Of a stretch of DNA of 32,828 nucleotides, positions 16,810 to 24,808 are shown piece after piece. How positions within the stretch are numbered: position 1 is the first letter of the stretch; every line of letters starts with the position of its first letter. A program made the translations under genes and the position numbers. The stretch comes from Gammaproteobacteria bacterium. Lineage in GTDB: Bacteria > Pseudomonadota > Gammaproteobacteria > Burkholderiales > Burkholderiaceae_B. Under the pieces are notes generated by a model. It did not search any database. It was not told the origin of the DNA and was given only the letters and a program-made list of their open reading frames with translations. The stretch spans positions 1 to 32,828 of the forward strand of contig JAHJCM010000251.1 in assembly GCA_018812945.1 (NCBI GenBank), read 5' to 3'.

Positions 16810-17891
16810 GTTCTACTTGTCATTGTTGTGGGTGTGCTAATGGGCAAGCCCTTGATTCTTGCCTCGATTGGGCATGTTACAGGTTTGGCCAGTGCTGTGC
16901 CCAGTTCGGGAAAACACGCGTTCAATTCTTGTTGGATTGAGAGCTCCAGTGCCTGATATCGATTTCTCAAGCGCTGGTAACGCCAGGCACGGTAACGTTG
17001 TGTGGGTATTTTGAACTGTACACCTTGGCTGTTGAATTCAAATCGCCGCGCGTTTTGCTCAATTGCCTGTTCATTGGCTTGCATATAGGGTAAAAATTCT
17101 GCGCAAACGATGTTCAGCAGGGGGTTCAATTCGCTGGGCCATTGCCCAGGAAATGGCGTGTTGTTGTATTCGGCCAGCGATGTATTCCAAAGGCGAGCAA
17201 CCCATTCATGCACGGCTGGGGCGCGAGTGCGCATTATTCTTGCCGGTGTAGGGTCGCAGAAAAAATGCCGGAACATGCTGCCATACAGCCCATAGTCGGC
17301 CAATGTTGGGCGTTGGCCAAGAACGAATGGTTGTTTCTCAAGCACTGTCTCAAGCGCATCCAGTGTTTCAAGGTAATGTGCTTCAACCCGCTTGGCGGTA
17401 CTATTGCGTACACCGTCAAGCCACAAAAAGTGCAGCCGCTGTCGACTTAAAATGGCCCAGCGTCGCATGAAAAAGGGCAGCGGTACATCGCGCATCATGC
17501 CGTCTGCCAGGCGGTGGCTCATCAGCCTTGCGTCCTGCGCATAAGCCCAGCGGTAATACAGCGCCGGGCGCCAAAGCCATTCGTCACCGAAATCCTCCAG
17601 CAGTTGCGCAATAAAACGAAGCGTGGGGTGTTCCGGCAACACGGATGTTTCTGGTCTCAAGGTTTCCAGAAATTCAATGATCAAGGTGGTGTCGCTAAGC
17701 CACTGCCCATCCAGCCATTCCACTTGGGGCATTTGCGCCACGCCGGTGGCCTTGCCACAGCGTTTGAAATCGCCGGTGTCCATTTCAATCAGTTCATAGG
17801 GAATTTCTTTGCCGCGCAAGTAGGCTTCCAGCTTTCCGGTGAAATAAGAAAGATCCAGACCATGAACTTTCAAGACTTTCGGCATTGCCAT
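16803..17891 (-). CDS. Long GST-family protein (second paralogue)
   Basis: The 362-residue protein opens with a thioredoxin-like domain, LKVHGLDLSYFTGKLEAYLRGKEIPYELIEM. It has AQMPQVEWLDGQWLSDTTLIIEFLE around the glutathione-site cis-proline, and a long helical C-terminal half with LGQRPTLADYGLYGSMFRHFFCDPTP. It parallels the 14380-15510 protein along its length. The ATG at 17891 has AAGGAG eight bases upstream and is preferred to an upstream in-frame ATG at 17939 that would lie inside the palindrome. Function is unknown beyond likely GSH dependence. It is coupled to a TetR gene and divergent from the sulfatase. Confidence 0.82.
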   Translation of the reverse strand: MAMPKVLKVHGLDLSYFTGKLEAYLRGKEIPYELIEMDTGDFKRCGKATGVAQMPQVEWLDGQWLSDTTLIIEFLETLRPETSVLPEHPTLRFIAQLLEDFGDEWLWRPALYYRWAYAQDARLMSHRLADGMMRDVPLPFFMRRWAILSRQRLHFLWLDGVRNSTAKRVEAHYLETLDALETVLEKQPFVLGQRPTLADYGLYGSMFRHFFCDPTPARIMRTRAPAVHEWVARLWNTSLAEYNNTPFPGQWPSELNPLLNIVCAEFLPYMQANEQAIEQNARRFEFNSQGVQFKIPTQRYRAWRYQRLRNRYQALELSIQQELNACFPELGTALAKPVTCPIEARIKGLPISTPTTMTSRTW

Positions 17892-17928
17892 GTGTTCGAC
17901 TCCTTGAGATTCGAATTTCTTTTGTATA

Positions 17929-17951
17929 TAGTGACACAAATAGTGTCACTA
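17929..17951. promoter_or_regulatory. 23-bp perfect palindrome, candidate TetR operator
   Basis: Nine-base arms TAGTGACAC and GTGTCACTA are perfect inverted repeats around AAATA. The site lies in the 108-bp divergent gap between the GST-TetR unit and the sulfatase-FGE unit, directly beside an AT-rich TATATA that could be the -10 of the GST promoter. Size, symmetry and place are those of a TetR-type operator. Confidence 0.65.
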
Positions 17952-17999
17952 GTTAAGAAATAGAACAACCGACACATTCAATTCAAATAGGGGACAAAC

Positions 18000-20429
18000 A
18001 TGACGCAGCAAAGTGATGATCAAAACGATGGCAGCAATTCAGAAGGTTTGTCCCCCAAACGTTTGAAACGGCGCGCATTCCTGTCGGGCCTTGCTGTGGG
18101 TGCAGCCACTGTGGGTGTGGCTGCCACTGGCGCGCATGTGGCCAACACCAAAGCACGTGCATTGATGACACCCAAGGCTCTGCCTGAAGGCGAGGCTGCA
18201 CAGGTGGCGCTGTCCTTTCAGGATTCTCGGCCCGCCACTGCCAGCAAAACAAAGGCCAAGGAAGGCGCGCCCAATGTAGTCGTCATTTTGCTGGACGACT
18301 GCGGTTTTTCCGACCTTGGGTGCTATGGCAGTGAAATTAAAACACCCGCCATCGATACCTTGGCAAAAACCGGTTTGCAGTACACCAACTTTCGCACCTG
18401 TTCAATGTGTTCGCCCACACGGGCCTCGTTCCTGACTGGTTTGAATCACCATTCCGCAGGCATGGGTTGGTTGGCCGACATTGATGCTGGTTACCCGGGG
18501 TATCGAGGTGATTTAACACACGAGGCGGCCACTTTGGCTGAGGTGTTGCAAGCGGCAGGGTGGTCCACTTTCCTGAGTGGAAAGTGGCATTTGAACAATG
18601 CGCACACCACAGGTGCAAACGGGCCTTACGACAATTGGCCCACGCAACGCGGTTTTGATCGGGCTTATTGGTTTCAGGGGCATTCCACCGATTATTTCAA
18701 ACCCTCGGAGCTGTTCGACGGCATCGCGCCGGTTGAACCGCCCGACACACCTGATTACTTTGTATGTGATGACCTCACCGACCGAGCCATTACCTACATT
18801 CGTACGCAGCAGGCACTTGAGCCAGGGCGGCCTTTCTACCTGCATTTGGCCTATCCCGGGCCTCATTCGCCTTTGCAGGCTCGTGCCCGTGAACGTGATG
18901 CCTACAAAGGCCAGTATGACAAAGGATGGGATATAGTTCGCGCCGAACGACTTGCACGACAGAAAGCCTTGGGTGTCATGCCCGACACAGTTGAACTGCC
19001 GCCGCTTTCCTTTGGTTCAGACAGTTGGGACAAGTTGCCTGAAGCGCATAAAAAAATTACCGCCCGTTACATGGAAGTGTATGCCGGCCTGATGAGCAAT
19101 ATGGACGCCAACATTGCGCGTTTGATGAGCAGTCTTGAAGAACTGGGTGTTCGTGAAAACACAATTGTGGTTCTGTTCTCTGACAATGGTGGCTCGCCCG
19201 AGGGTACCCCCACCGGCACGCCCAATGTATTTGCACCTGCGTTCGGTCGTCCAATCCCCGTGGAGGAAGCCGCGCAACTCTATGATGTACTGGGTGAAGA
19301 GGGCACTTATCCCCACTACCCCATGGGTTGGGCCAGTGCATCGAACACTCCTTTCAAAATGTACAAGCAGTATGCGCACCTGGGTGGTGTCGCCGACCCC
19401 CTGATCGTGAGCTGGCCCAAAGGTATTTCTGCGCAAGGCGAATTGCGTGACAACTTCGTGCATGTTGTGGATTTGTTTCCCACCTTGCTGGAGGCCACTG
19501 GTGTTGAGCGCCCAACCGTGTACAAAGGGCAAGCTCAAAAACCCATTGAAGGCCAAAGCGTGTTGCCAACATTTAGCAAACCTGAAAGCCCAACACGAAA
19601 TGAGCAGTATTTTGAGTTGGGTGGTCACCGCGCTTACATGGAGAACAATTGGCGTGCTGTGGCGCGCCACACGCGTGGAAAACCTTTCGAAGACGATGTG
19701 TGGGAACTGTACGATTTAAGCAAAGACCCCGCTGAGGGCACAGACCTGGCGAACCAGTTCCCAGAGGTCGTAGAACGCCTGAAAAGCAAATGGTTACAAG
19801 CGGCGCAACAGTACAATGTGTTGCCACTCGATGATCGCAACCTGGTGCTTCGCCTGGTGCAAGACAGGCAAGAAAAAGGATTGCGAGCGCGTTGGGATTT
19901 TTACCCGCCCGTTGAGCGTTTGGCGCGCGATGTGGCGCCCATTGTGTGTGGTTTGTCGCACACCATTGAGCTTGAATGTGAACGCAGCAATGTTGCGGGC
20001 GATGGTGTGCTGCTGGCCCAGGGGGCCAAATACGCAGGTTGGGTGCTTTACATTCAAAATGGCAAGCTGTGTTATGAACAAAGCCTGGTGCCTTATGTAG
20101 AGCGAATGGAATCGAGCGGTGTTTTGCCCGAAGGCAAATTGAACATCAAATACCAGCAGCGTATGACTGGCCGCCCATTTGATGGCGAGGGCGCTTTGTT
20201 TGTGAACGGTCAACAGGTGGCCAAGCACACCTTCAAGCGCGTGCTGTTTTCAACCAGTTACGATGGCTTTACCGTGGGTTCTGATCTGGGTAATCAGGTA
20301 TCAACCCGCTACAAAGGCCCCAATCCTTTTCAAGGCAAGTTGGGCAAGGTGACAATTGATGTGGACACCAGTAAAGTCAATCCGGTCGAAATGTTGCGCT
20401 TCTTAAGCCAAATGGGATTGAATGTCTAG
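18000..20429 (+). CDS. Tat-exported type I arylsulfatase (formylglycine-dependent)
   Basis: The protein has 809 residues. The N-terminus has RLKRRAFLSGLAVGAATVGVA, a twin-arginine-type signal. The sulfatase domain starts with PNVVVILLDDCGFSDLG (metal aspartates). It contains CSPTRASFLTG with Cys137, which is converted to formylglycine, and then SGKWHL and FSDNGGSPEG. The later part, with ASNTPFKMYKQYAHLGGVADPLIVSWP, and a beta-rich C-terminal region of about 190 residues resemble the AtsA-type arylsulfatases. It would hydrolyse a sulfate ester in the periplasm; the substrate is unknown. AGGGG before the ATG supports the start. Its last 8 nt overlap the gene for its maturation enzyme. Confidence 0.93.
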   Translation: MTQQSDDQNDGSNSEGLSPKRLKRRAFLSGLAVGAATVGVAATGAHVANTKARALMTPKALPEGEAAQVALSFQDSRPATASKTKAKEGAPNVVVILLDDCGFSDLGCYGSEIKTPAIDTLAKTGLQYTNFRTCSMCSPTRASFLTGLNHHSAGMGWLADIDAGYPGYRGDLTHEAATLAEVLQAAGWSTFLSGKWHLNNAHTTGANGPYDNWPTQRGFDRAYWFQGHSTDYFKPSELFDGIAPVEPPDTPDYFVCDDLTDRAITYIRTQQALEPGRPFYLHLAYPGPHSPLQARARERDAYKGQYDKGWDIVRAERLARQKALGVMPDTVELPPLSFGSDSWDKLPEAHKKITARYMEVYAGLMSNMDANIARLMSSLEELGVRENTIVVLFSDNGGSPEGTPTGTPNVFAPAFGRPIPVEEAAQLYDVLGEEGTYPHYPMGWASASNTPFKMYKQYAHLGGVADPLIVSWPKGISAQGELRDNFVHVVDLFPTLLEATGVERPTVYKGQAQKPIEGQSVLPTFSKPESPTRNEQYFELGGHRAYMENNWRAVARHTRGKPFEDDVWELYDLSKDPAEGTDLANQFPEVVERLKSKWLQAAQQYNVLPLDDRNLVLRLVQDRQEKGLRARWDFYPPVERLARDVAPIVCGLSHTIELECERSNVAGDGVLLAQGAKYAGWVLYIQNGKLCYEQSLVPYVERMESSGVLPEGKLNIKYQQRMTGRPFDGEGALFVNGQQVAKHTFKRVLFSTSYDGFTVGSDLGNQVSTRYKGPNPFQGKLGKVTIDVDTSKVNPVEMLRFLSQMGLNV

Positions 20430-21246
20430 GCACTGCAAAATGCTCTCGGGTGGCGAGTTTCGAATGGGCTCGAATCGCCACTATCCCGAGGAACGCCCCG
20501 AGCGCGCAGCTCGGGTGTGTGAATTTGCAATTGATGTTTTTCCTGTGCGCAATTCAGATTTTGCAGAATTTGTGGAGGCCACACGGTACCTCACCCTGGC
20601 CGAACGCCGGGGGCATTCCCACGTGTTTCAAATGACCGAGGGCCCTGTGCCTTTGAACAATTCTGACCTGTGGTGGAAAGCGGTGCCGGGTGCGTGTTGG
20701 CACGACCCAAGCCCTGGCACTGAATTGCCTGGCGATTTTAATGAACATCCTGTGGTGCATATTGCCCTTGCAGATGCAAAAGCCTACGCAGCATGGGCAG
20801 GTGGGCGCTTGCCCACAGAAGCTGAATGGGAGTTTGCGGCGCGCGGCGGTTTGCGCAATGCCCAATTTGCCTGGGGCGATGAATTTGCACCAGATGGCCA
20901 GCGCATGGCACAGGTGTGGCAAGGCGCATTTCCATGGTATTACGCCCCCGGTGGTAAACCCGGCACGGTTCGGGTTGGGCAATTCCCTGCCAATGGCCAC
21001 GGCTTGCACGACATGATAGGCAATGTGTGGGAATGGACCCAATCAGGATTCATCGAGCCCGCCACCTGTTGTTCATGCAGTCCACAGCAAGATTGGAACA
21101 CTCTGTTTGCCCTGAAAGGCGGCTCGCACCTGTGCGCTGCGGAATATTGCTTGCGTTACCGGCCAGCTGCGCGCATCGGAGTTGCAGGGGCCAGCAGCAC
21201 CTCTCACATTGGTTTTCGTTGCGTTTACGACGCATCACCCAAGTAA
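20422..21246 (+). CDS. Formylglycine-generating enzyme (sulfatase maturase)
   Basis: The 274-residue SUMF1/FGE-family protein shows GGEFRMGS near the start, GGRLPTEAEWEFAARGG (128-144), NVWEWTQSGF (201-210) and GGSHLCAAEYCLRYRPAAR, with the paired active-site cysteines Cys238 and Cys243 in the canonical context. It oxidises the CSPTR cysteine of the sulfatase to formylglycine in the cytoplasm, which must happen before Tat export. The ATG lies within the sulfatase stop region (8-nt overlap), so synthesis of enzyme and maturase is coupled. Confidence 0.93.
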   Translation: MSRHCKMLSGGEFRMGSNRHYPEERPERAARVCEFAIDVFPVRNSDFAEFVEATRYLTLAERRGHSHVFQMTEGPVPLNNSDLWWKAVPGACWHDPSPGTELPGDFNEHPVVHIALADAKAYAAWAGGRLPTEAEWEFAARGGLRNAQFAWGDEFAPDGQRMAQVWQGAFPWYYAPGGKPGTVRVGQFPANGHGLHDMIGNVWEWTQSGFIEPATCCSCSPQQDWNTLFALKGGSHLCAAEYCLRYRPAARIGVAGASSTSHIGFRCVYDASPK

Positions 21247-21263
21247 GCTGGGAATCTTTTTCA

Positions 21264-21289
21264 GGAGCAGGTTCGGCGAATTTGGACAG
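21264..21289 (+). repeat. Left terminal inverted repeat of the IS3-family element
   Basis: This 26-bp sequence matches the reverse complement of 22237-22262 at 18 of 26 positions, with perfect blocks GGAGCAGGT at the outer end and GGACAG at the inner end. Length and inner GGACAG-like block resemble IS3-group ends. Confidence 0.75.
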
Positions 21290-21351
21290 GTGGATAAAAG
21301 ATGAGAGCTCTGCTTTTTGGGTCAATAATGTTGGTCAGGAAAGGAAAAATC

Positions 21352-21654
21352 ATGAGTCGCAGACCACGCAGATACCACTGGCCTGAGTTTAAAGCCGAGG
21401 TGGCGCTAGAGGCAGTTCTAGGCGAACAACCACTTGCCGAGCTTGCCCAGAAATACGATGACCACGCCACCTAAATTGCCCAGTGGAAAGCTGAATTGCT
21501 GCAAGCTGCTTCCACAGCATTTGGTGCCACTAAACCCGCCGAATCCACAGTCGTTGTGAAAGTTTTGCATGCAAGAATTGGCGAGCTGACATCGGAGAAT
21601 GATTTTTTAGAAAGTGCGCTCATCAAGGTGGGTTTGCTGAGCTCAAAGCGATGA
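21352..21654 (+). pseudogene. IS3-family transposase orfA, nonsense mutation
   Basis: Reading from the ATG at 21352 gives MSRRPRRYHWPEFKAEVALE, then LAELAQKYDDHAT, then a TAA at 21472-21474. There the family expects a glutamine (DDHATQIAQWK), which is consistent with a CAA to TAA change. The same frame then continues IAQWKAELLQAASTAFG and ends at 21654 with a leucine-zipper-like tail. This is an inactive helix-turn-helix subunit. Confidence 0.85.
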
Positions 21655-22248
21655 TTGATACAAACTACGAATTTTCGATGAGCGAACAGGCCAAGATTCT
21701 TCGCATCGCCCGATCTGAGTGCTGTGCATATCACCTACCTTCCGATGAAACGCGGCTTTCTGTAACTGCTGTGCCTAGTCATCTATTGGTGCAGCAGGAA
21801 AGTGCTCAGTTGGAGGCTGTCGAACACCATGCATCTTGATTTCTGTGTCGAAGCGGTTCGAGAAGCGATCACCAAATACTGCAAGCACGAGATCGTCAAA
21901 CCCGATCAGGGCACTCAATTCACCAGTTTGGAGTTCACTGAAATGCTAAAGGGCCACGATATTCAAATCAGCATGGATGGCAAAGGTTGTTGGCGCGACA
22001 ACGTGGTGATTGAGCGATTCTGGCGCACAGTGAAATACGAGGAGGTTTACCTTCGGGCCTACGAAACAACCTCGGAGGCAAGAAAATATTTGCACGAGTA
22101 CAGTGCGTTTTACAATACCGGTCGAGGCCACCAGGCTTTGGAGTACAAAACCTCAGGCGAGGTGTATTTCATCAACAAAGTGCGGCATTGGTCGCTTAAC
22201 CCGCAGGACTGGATCTTTATTATAAATCCACGAAAACTGTCCGACTAA
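21651..22248 (+). pseudogene. IS3-family transposase orfB, internally deleted integrase core
   Basis: The start (MIDTNYEFSMSEQAKILRIARSE) overlaps the orfA stop. After about residue 25 the frame jumps. From 21730 the sequence reads ITYLPMKRGFL, a stop (21763), and then WCSRKVLSWRLSNTM in the same frame. About 100 residues are missing between these parts. The remaining rve domain contains PDQGTQFTS and NVVIERFWRTVKYEEVYL, holding the second Asp and the Glu of the DDE triad. The first Asp position appears as His (HITYLPM). Confidence 0.85.
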
Positions 22249-22262
22249 ACAAGACCTGCTCC
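22237..22262 (-). repeat. Right terminal inverted repeat of the IS3-family element
   Basis: This is the partner of the left repeat; the orfB stop lies inside it, as is common in compact insertion sequences. Confidence 0.75.
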
Positions 22263-22304
22263 GTTCTACTTTCAAGCCCGTTTTAATACTTGCATATCAA
22301 ATTA

Positions 22305-22333
22305 TGGACATTTGGTTGGTCAACCAATATAAT
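22305..22333 (+). promoter_or_regulatory. Sigma-70-like promoter with palindromic operator in the spacer
   Basis: TGGACA (22305-22310) and TATAAT (22328-22333) are separated by exactly 17 bp. The spacer contains TTGGTTGGTCAACCAA (22312-22327), with 7-bp perfect arms around GT. A repressor bound there would block RNA polymerase. It drives the four-gene operon starting at 22393. A second small inverted repeat ATCATT/AATGAT follows at 22338-22353. Confidence 0.75.
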
Positions 22334-22392
22334 TCCAATCATTATCAAATGATGTTCCGATCAAATAGTATAAGCAGCCTAAGGAGTTCAGC

Positions 22393-23262
22393 ATGAAAGC
22401 CGTACCTATCCGACCTCGCAAGGTTTCCTTTGACGTTTCGGCAGTGCAGCGTCACTGGAATGGTGGTGATCCAGTGCTAACTAGGTTTTTCGATGCTTTG
22501 TCGGTGCATTTTCCCGAGGGCGAGCGCTTTTTTATCCAATCAGTGCGCCACTTTCAGGATCAGGTGAACGAATCTCGTCTTCGAGAGGATATTCGTCACT
22601 TTATTCGTCAGGAAGGGCAACATGGCATCATTCACGATCGCTTTAACGATGTAATGGCCGGGCAAGGGATAGATGTCGAGCGGGTCACCACAAATCTGCG
22701 GCGTTTTATTCGAACTTCTCAAAAGTACCTTCCGAAAAAATATCAGTTGGCGATGACCGCTGCATTCGAGCATTTCACCGCCACGCTGGGTGAGGCCATG
22801 CTACGGGAAGACACTGACATGCTTCGCGAGGCCGATCCGGTTATGCGGGCGATGTTTCTCTGGCATGGTGTGGAGGAGGTTGAACACAAGGCAGTGGCCT
22901 ATGATCTTTATCAGACCGTAGCTGGAGGTGGATACATGATGCGCGTCTCTGCGCTAGTGACAGCAATGTTGATAATGCATGTGGTGGTGGCGCCTGTCTT
23001 TATCAATATGCTGCGTCTGGATGGTGTCTTGACAAAACCCGGCGTGGTAGCGCGTGGACTAAATCGGTTGTACGGGCGTAGAGGAGTTGTCACTTGTATG
23101 ATGCCAGAATTTCTTGCGTGGTTTCGACCCGGGTTTCATCCTTGGGAAACCGGTATGCCAGAGAAGGTGGCCGCTTGGCTGGAAGAATATGGTGAACATG
23201 GTGATCCAATGCGCGCGTCCGCAGCAGTCTACGGTGACCTCGCTGTCAAGGAGGTCGTGTGA
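22393..23262 (+). CDS. PF10118-type 'metal-dependent hydrolase' with diiron-like ligand pattern
   Basis: The 289-residue, largely helical protein begins with RPRKVSFDV and contains HWNGGDPVLTRFFDALS. It matches the family usually annotated as predicted metal-dependent hydrolase. Visible potential ligands are Glu44 (PEGERFF), Glu74-x-x-His77 (QEGQH), Glu126 (AFEHF) and Glu162-x-x-His165 (EEVEH). This E/ExxH/E/ExxH order, with gaps of about 30 and 36 residues, is that of ferritin-like diiron proteins. A hydrophobic segment lies at about residues 184-205. AAGGAG six bases before the ATG supports the start. It is the first gene of an operon with the BtrH-like protein and two thioesterases. The reaction is unknown; oxidation of a lipid substrate is an inference. 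Confidence 0.8.
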   Translation: MKAVPIRPRKVSFDVSAVQRHWNGGDPVLTRFFDALSVHFPEGERFFIQSVRHFQDQVNESRLREDIRHFIRQEGQHGIIHDRFNDVMAGQGIDVERVTTNLRRFIRTSQKYLPKKYQLAMTAAFEHFTATLGEAMLREDTDMLREADPVMRAMFLWHGVEEVEHKAVAYDLYQTVAGGGYMMRVSALVTAMLIMHVVVAPVFINMLRLDGVLTKPGVVARGLNRLYGRRGVVTCMMPEFLAWFRPGFHPWETGMPEKVAAWLEEYGEHGDPMRASAAVYGDLAVKEVV

Positions 23263-24282
23263 ATGAGCATGATCAAGCCGTCCTCGGGTACTGCAAAGTC
23301 ATCCTCAGAGTTTCATAGCCATACACCTGGGCGGCATTGTGGTAGTTCTGCGATTCGGGATTTGCTGGAGTTTCATGGTCTGACTATGACTGAGGCCTGT
23401 TGCTTTGGTCTTGGCGCTGGGCTTGGCATTACGTATGTTGAGGTGCCAGGGTCGTCAACGCCATTTATCGTTCATGTTCGCTCCATGGGATTCGAGGAGA
23501 AGGTATTCTCGACTTTGGGCGTGCCATTTGCCTGGGATGTTTTCGAGGACAAAACGCGGGCGAGCGACGCCCTCAATGTAGCTTTGCTGAGCGGGCGTCC
23601 AGCATTGTTACTCACGGACATCTTTCACCTCCCTTATTTCAACAGTAAAACCCACTTTCCGGGGCATGCTATCGTTGCCTGGCAAATTGATCCGCTGCGT
23701 AGTCAGGTTTTCGTCAGTGACACCGAGCGACCTGGTCTAATACCAGTGCCTCTAGAAAAGCTTGCTGACTCCCGCTTCTCCACTTCGGAACCCTTTGTAC
23801 ATTATGGCAACATGTATGCTCCGTTGCGTATTGACGCAGAAGTATCCCCTTTGAGCATTCGACGGGCTATCTTTGACAATGCTTCCAGCCTGATGCGGGG
23901 TAATCGCCATAGCGGGCTGGCGGCTCTGAATACTTGGATTGCAGAGTTGGCGCGCTGGGCGGCTGATCCGAACTGGCGTTGGAACCTGAGATTTGCTTAT
24001 CAGGTGATCGAGAAGAGAGGCACGGGTGGTTCAGGCTTTCGCACTATTTACTCGGAGTTCCTGGAGGAGGCGCAGATTCATTTACCTCAGGTGGAGCGTG
24101 GCGGGTTGGTTCGGAAAATGCGTGCTTCGGCAGCAGCGTGGTCAGATTTGGCAGCAGTGCTTAAAGCGGGTTCCGAGGCTTCTGTATTTCCCCATGAGAA
24201 AATTGAAGCTGCGATAAATCATGTTCTCATTAATGAGCATTGCTACGCAGAGAGCGCGCTCTCCATTTTTCCAGAATCTTGA
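23263..24282 (+). CDS. BtrH N-terminal-domain protein (predicted acyltransferase/C39-like fold)
   Basis: The 339-residue protein opens with TPGRHCGSSAIRDLLEFHGL, EACCFGLGAGLGITY and later FPGHAIVAW and VFVSDTERPG. This matches the BtrH N-terminal family, named after the butirosin side-chain acyltransferase, followed by a C-terminal DUF4872-like helical part. Cys26, His135 and Asp153 lie in contexts resembling the Cys/His/Asp sites of C39-like cysteine enzymes; that comparison is mine. There is no signal peptide. The ATG follows the upstream stop directly, with AAGGAGG (23248-23254) eight bases before it. With thioesterases downstream, transfer or hydrolysis of an acyl thioester is plausible. 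Confidence 0.8.
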   Translation: MSMIKPSSGTAKSSSEFHSHTPGRHCGSSAIRDLLEFHGLTMTEACCFGLGAGLGITYVEVPGSSTPFIVHVRSMGFEEKVFSTLGVPFAWDVFEDKTRASDALNVALLSGRPALLLTDIFHLPYFNSKTHFPGHAIVAWQIDPLRSQVFVSDTERPGLIPVPLEKLADSRFSTSEPFVHYGNMYAPLRIDAEVSPLSIRRAIFDNASSLMRGNRHSGLAALNTWIAELARWAADPNWRWNLRFAYQVIEKRGTGGSGFRTIYSEFLEEAQIHLPQVERGGLVRKMRASAAAWSDLAAVLKAGSEASVFPHEKIEAAINHVLINEHCYAESALSIFPES

Positions 24283-24348
24283 CCAAGTAATGTGGCCGGC
24301 TTTGCTCAATGGCCTGAACAAGAGTAGGTATCTTGGAGGTAACGCTGA

Positions 24349-24795
24349 ATGATTGATCGATATCTTGAAATGGCAAAGAGTTTTTTCGGTGCTTCACACC
24401 CACTGTTCAATACACTTGGTGTGGAAGTAGAGGAAATTTGCGGGGGTAAGGCTGTGATGACCATCTGTCACCAGAAGTTTTTGACAGGTCGCAACGGTAG
24501 TATGCATCGTGGCGTCATCGTGACTCTGCTTGATACAAATTGTGGTTTGGCAATATTCTCCAAACTCGGTGATATGAGGGCGATTGCTACAATAGATCTG
24601 CGAGTCGACTTCATCGCAGAGGCTGTGTCGGGAGACTCAGTAAGCAGTGAGGTGGAGTGCTATGCGATCAAGAATGATATTGCTTATGTTCGTGGCCGAG
24701 CAATAAATAATCGAGATGATCGGCTTTTGGCGACGGTGTCTGGGTCATTTGCTGTGGGTACACTTGGTCCAGGCTTTGATTCTTCTATGCAATAA
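24349..24795 (+). CDS. PaaI-type hotdog thioesterase
   Basis: The 148-residue hotdog-fold protein has the signature GSMHRGVIVTLLDTNCGLAIFS (His53, Asp62), where HRG replaces the usual HGG. DLRVDFIAEAVSGD is the typical central strand region. It probably hydrolyses an acyl-CoA. GGAGG nine bases before the ATG supports the start. It lies 66 bp after the BtrH-like gene and 13 bp before a second hotdog gene, so the two may work as a heteromer or on different chain lengths. Confidence 0.87.
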   Translation: MIDRYLEMAKSFFGASHPLFNTLGVEVEEICGGKAVMTICHQKFLTGRNGSMHRGVIVTLLDTNCGLAIFSKLGDMRAIATIDLRVDFIAEAVSGDSVSSEVECYAIKNDIAYVRGRAINNRDDRLLATVSGSFAVGTLGPGFDSSMQ

Positions 24796-24808
24796 AAGGC
24801 GGGCATTA

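Larger units (their letters stand above)
21264..22262 (+). mobile_element. Degenerate IS3-family insertion sequence (about 1.0 kb)
   Basis: The element is bounded by 26-bp imperfect inverted repeats and contains broken orfA and orfB genes of an IS3-family transposase. It is shorter than intact family members (about 1.2-1.3 kb) because the middle of orfB is deleted. No target duplication is visible (TCA on the left, GTT on the right), and the ends lack the usual TG...CA, so the insertion is old or rearranged. It marks the left border of the alkane-oxidation block. Confidence 0.85.

Noticed and set aside
19017-19670. Long minus-strand open frame (217 codons) inside the sulfatase gene
   Set aside because: It lies fully antisense to a well-supported gene with clear motifs, and its translation shows no family features; it is a by-product of codon usage.
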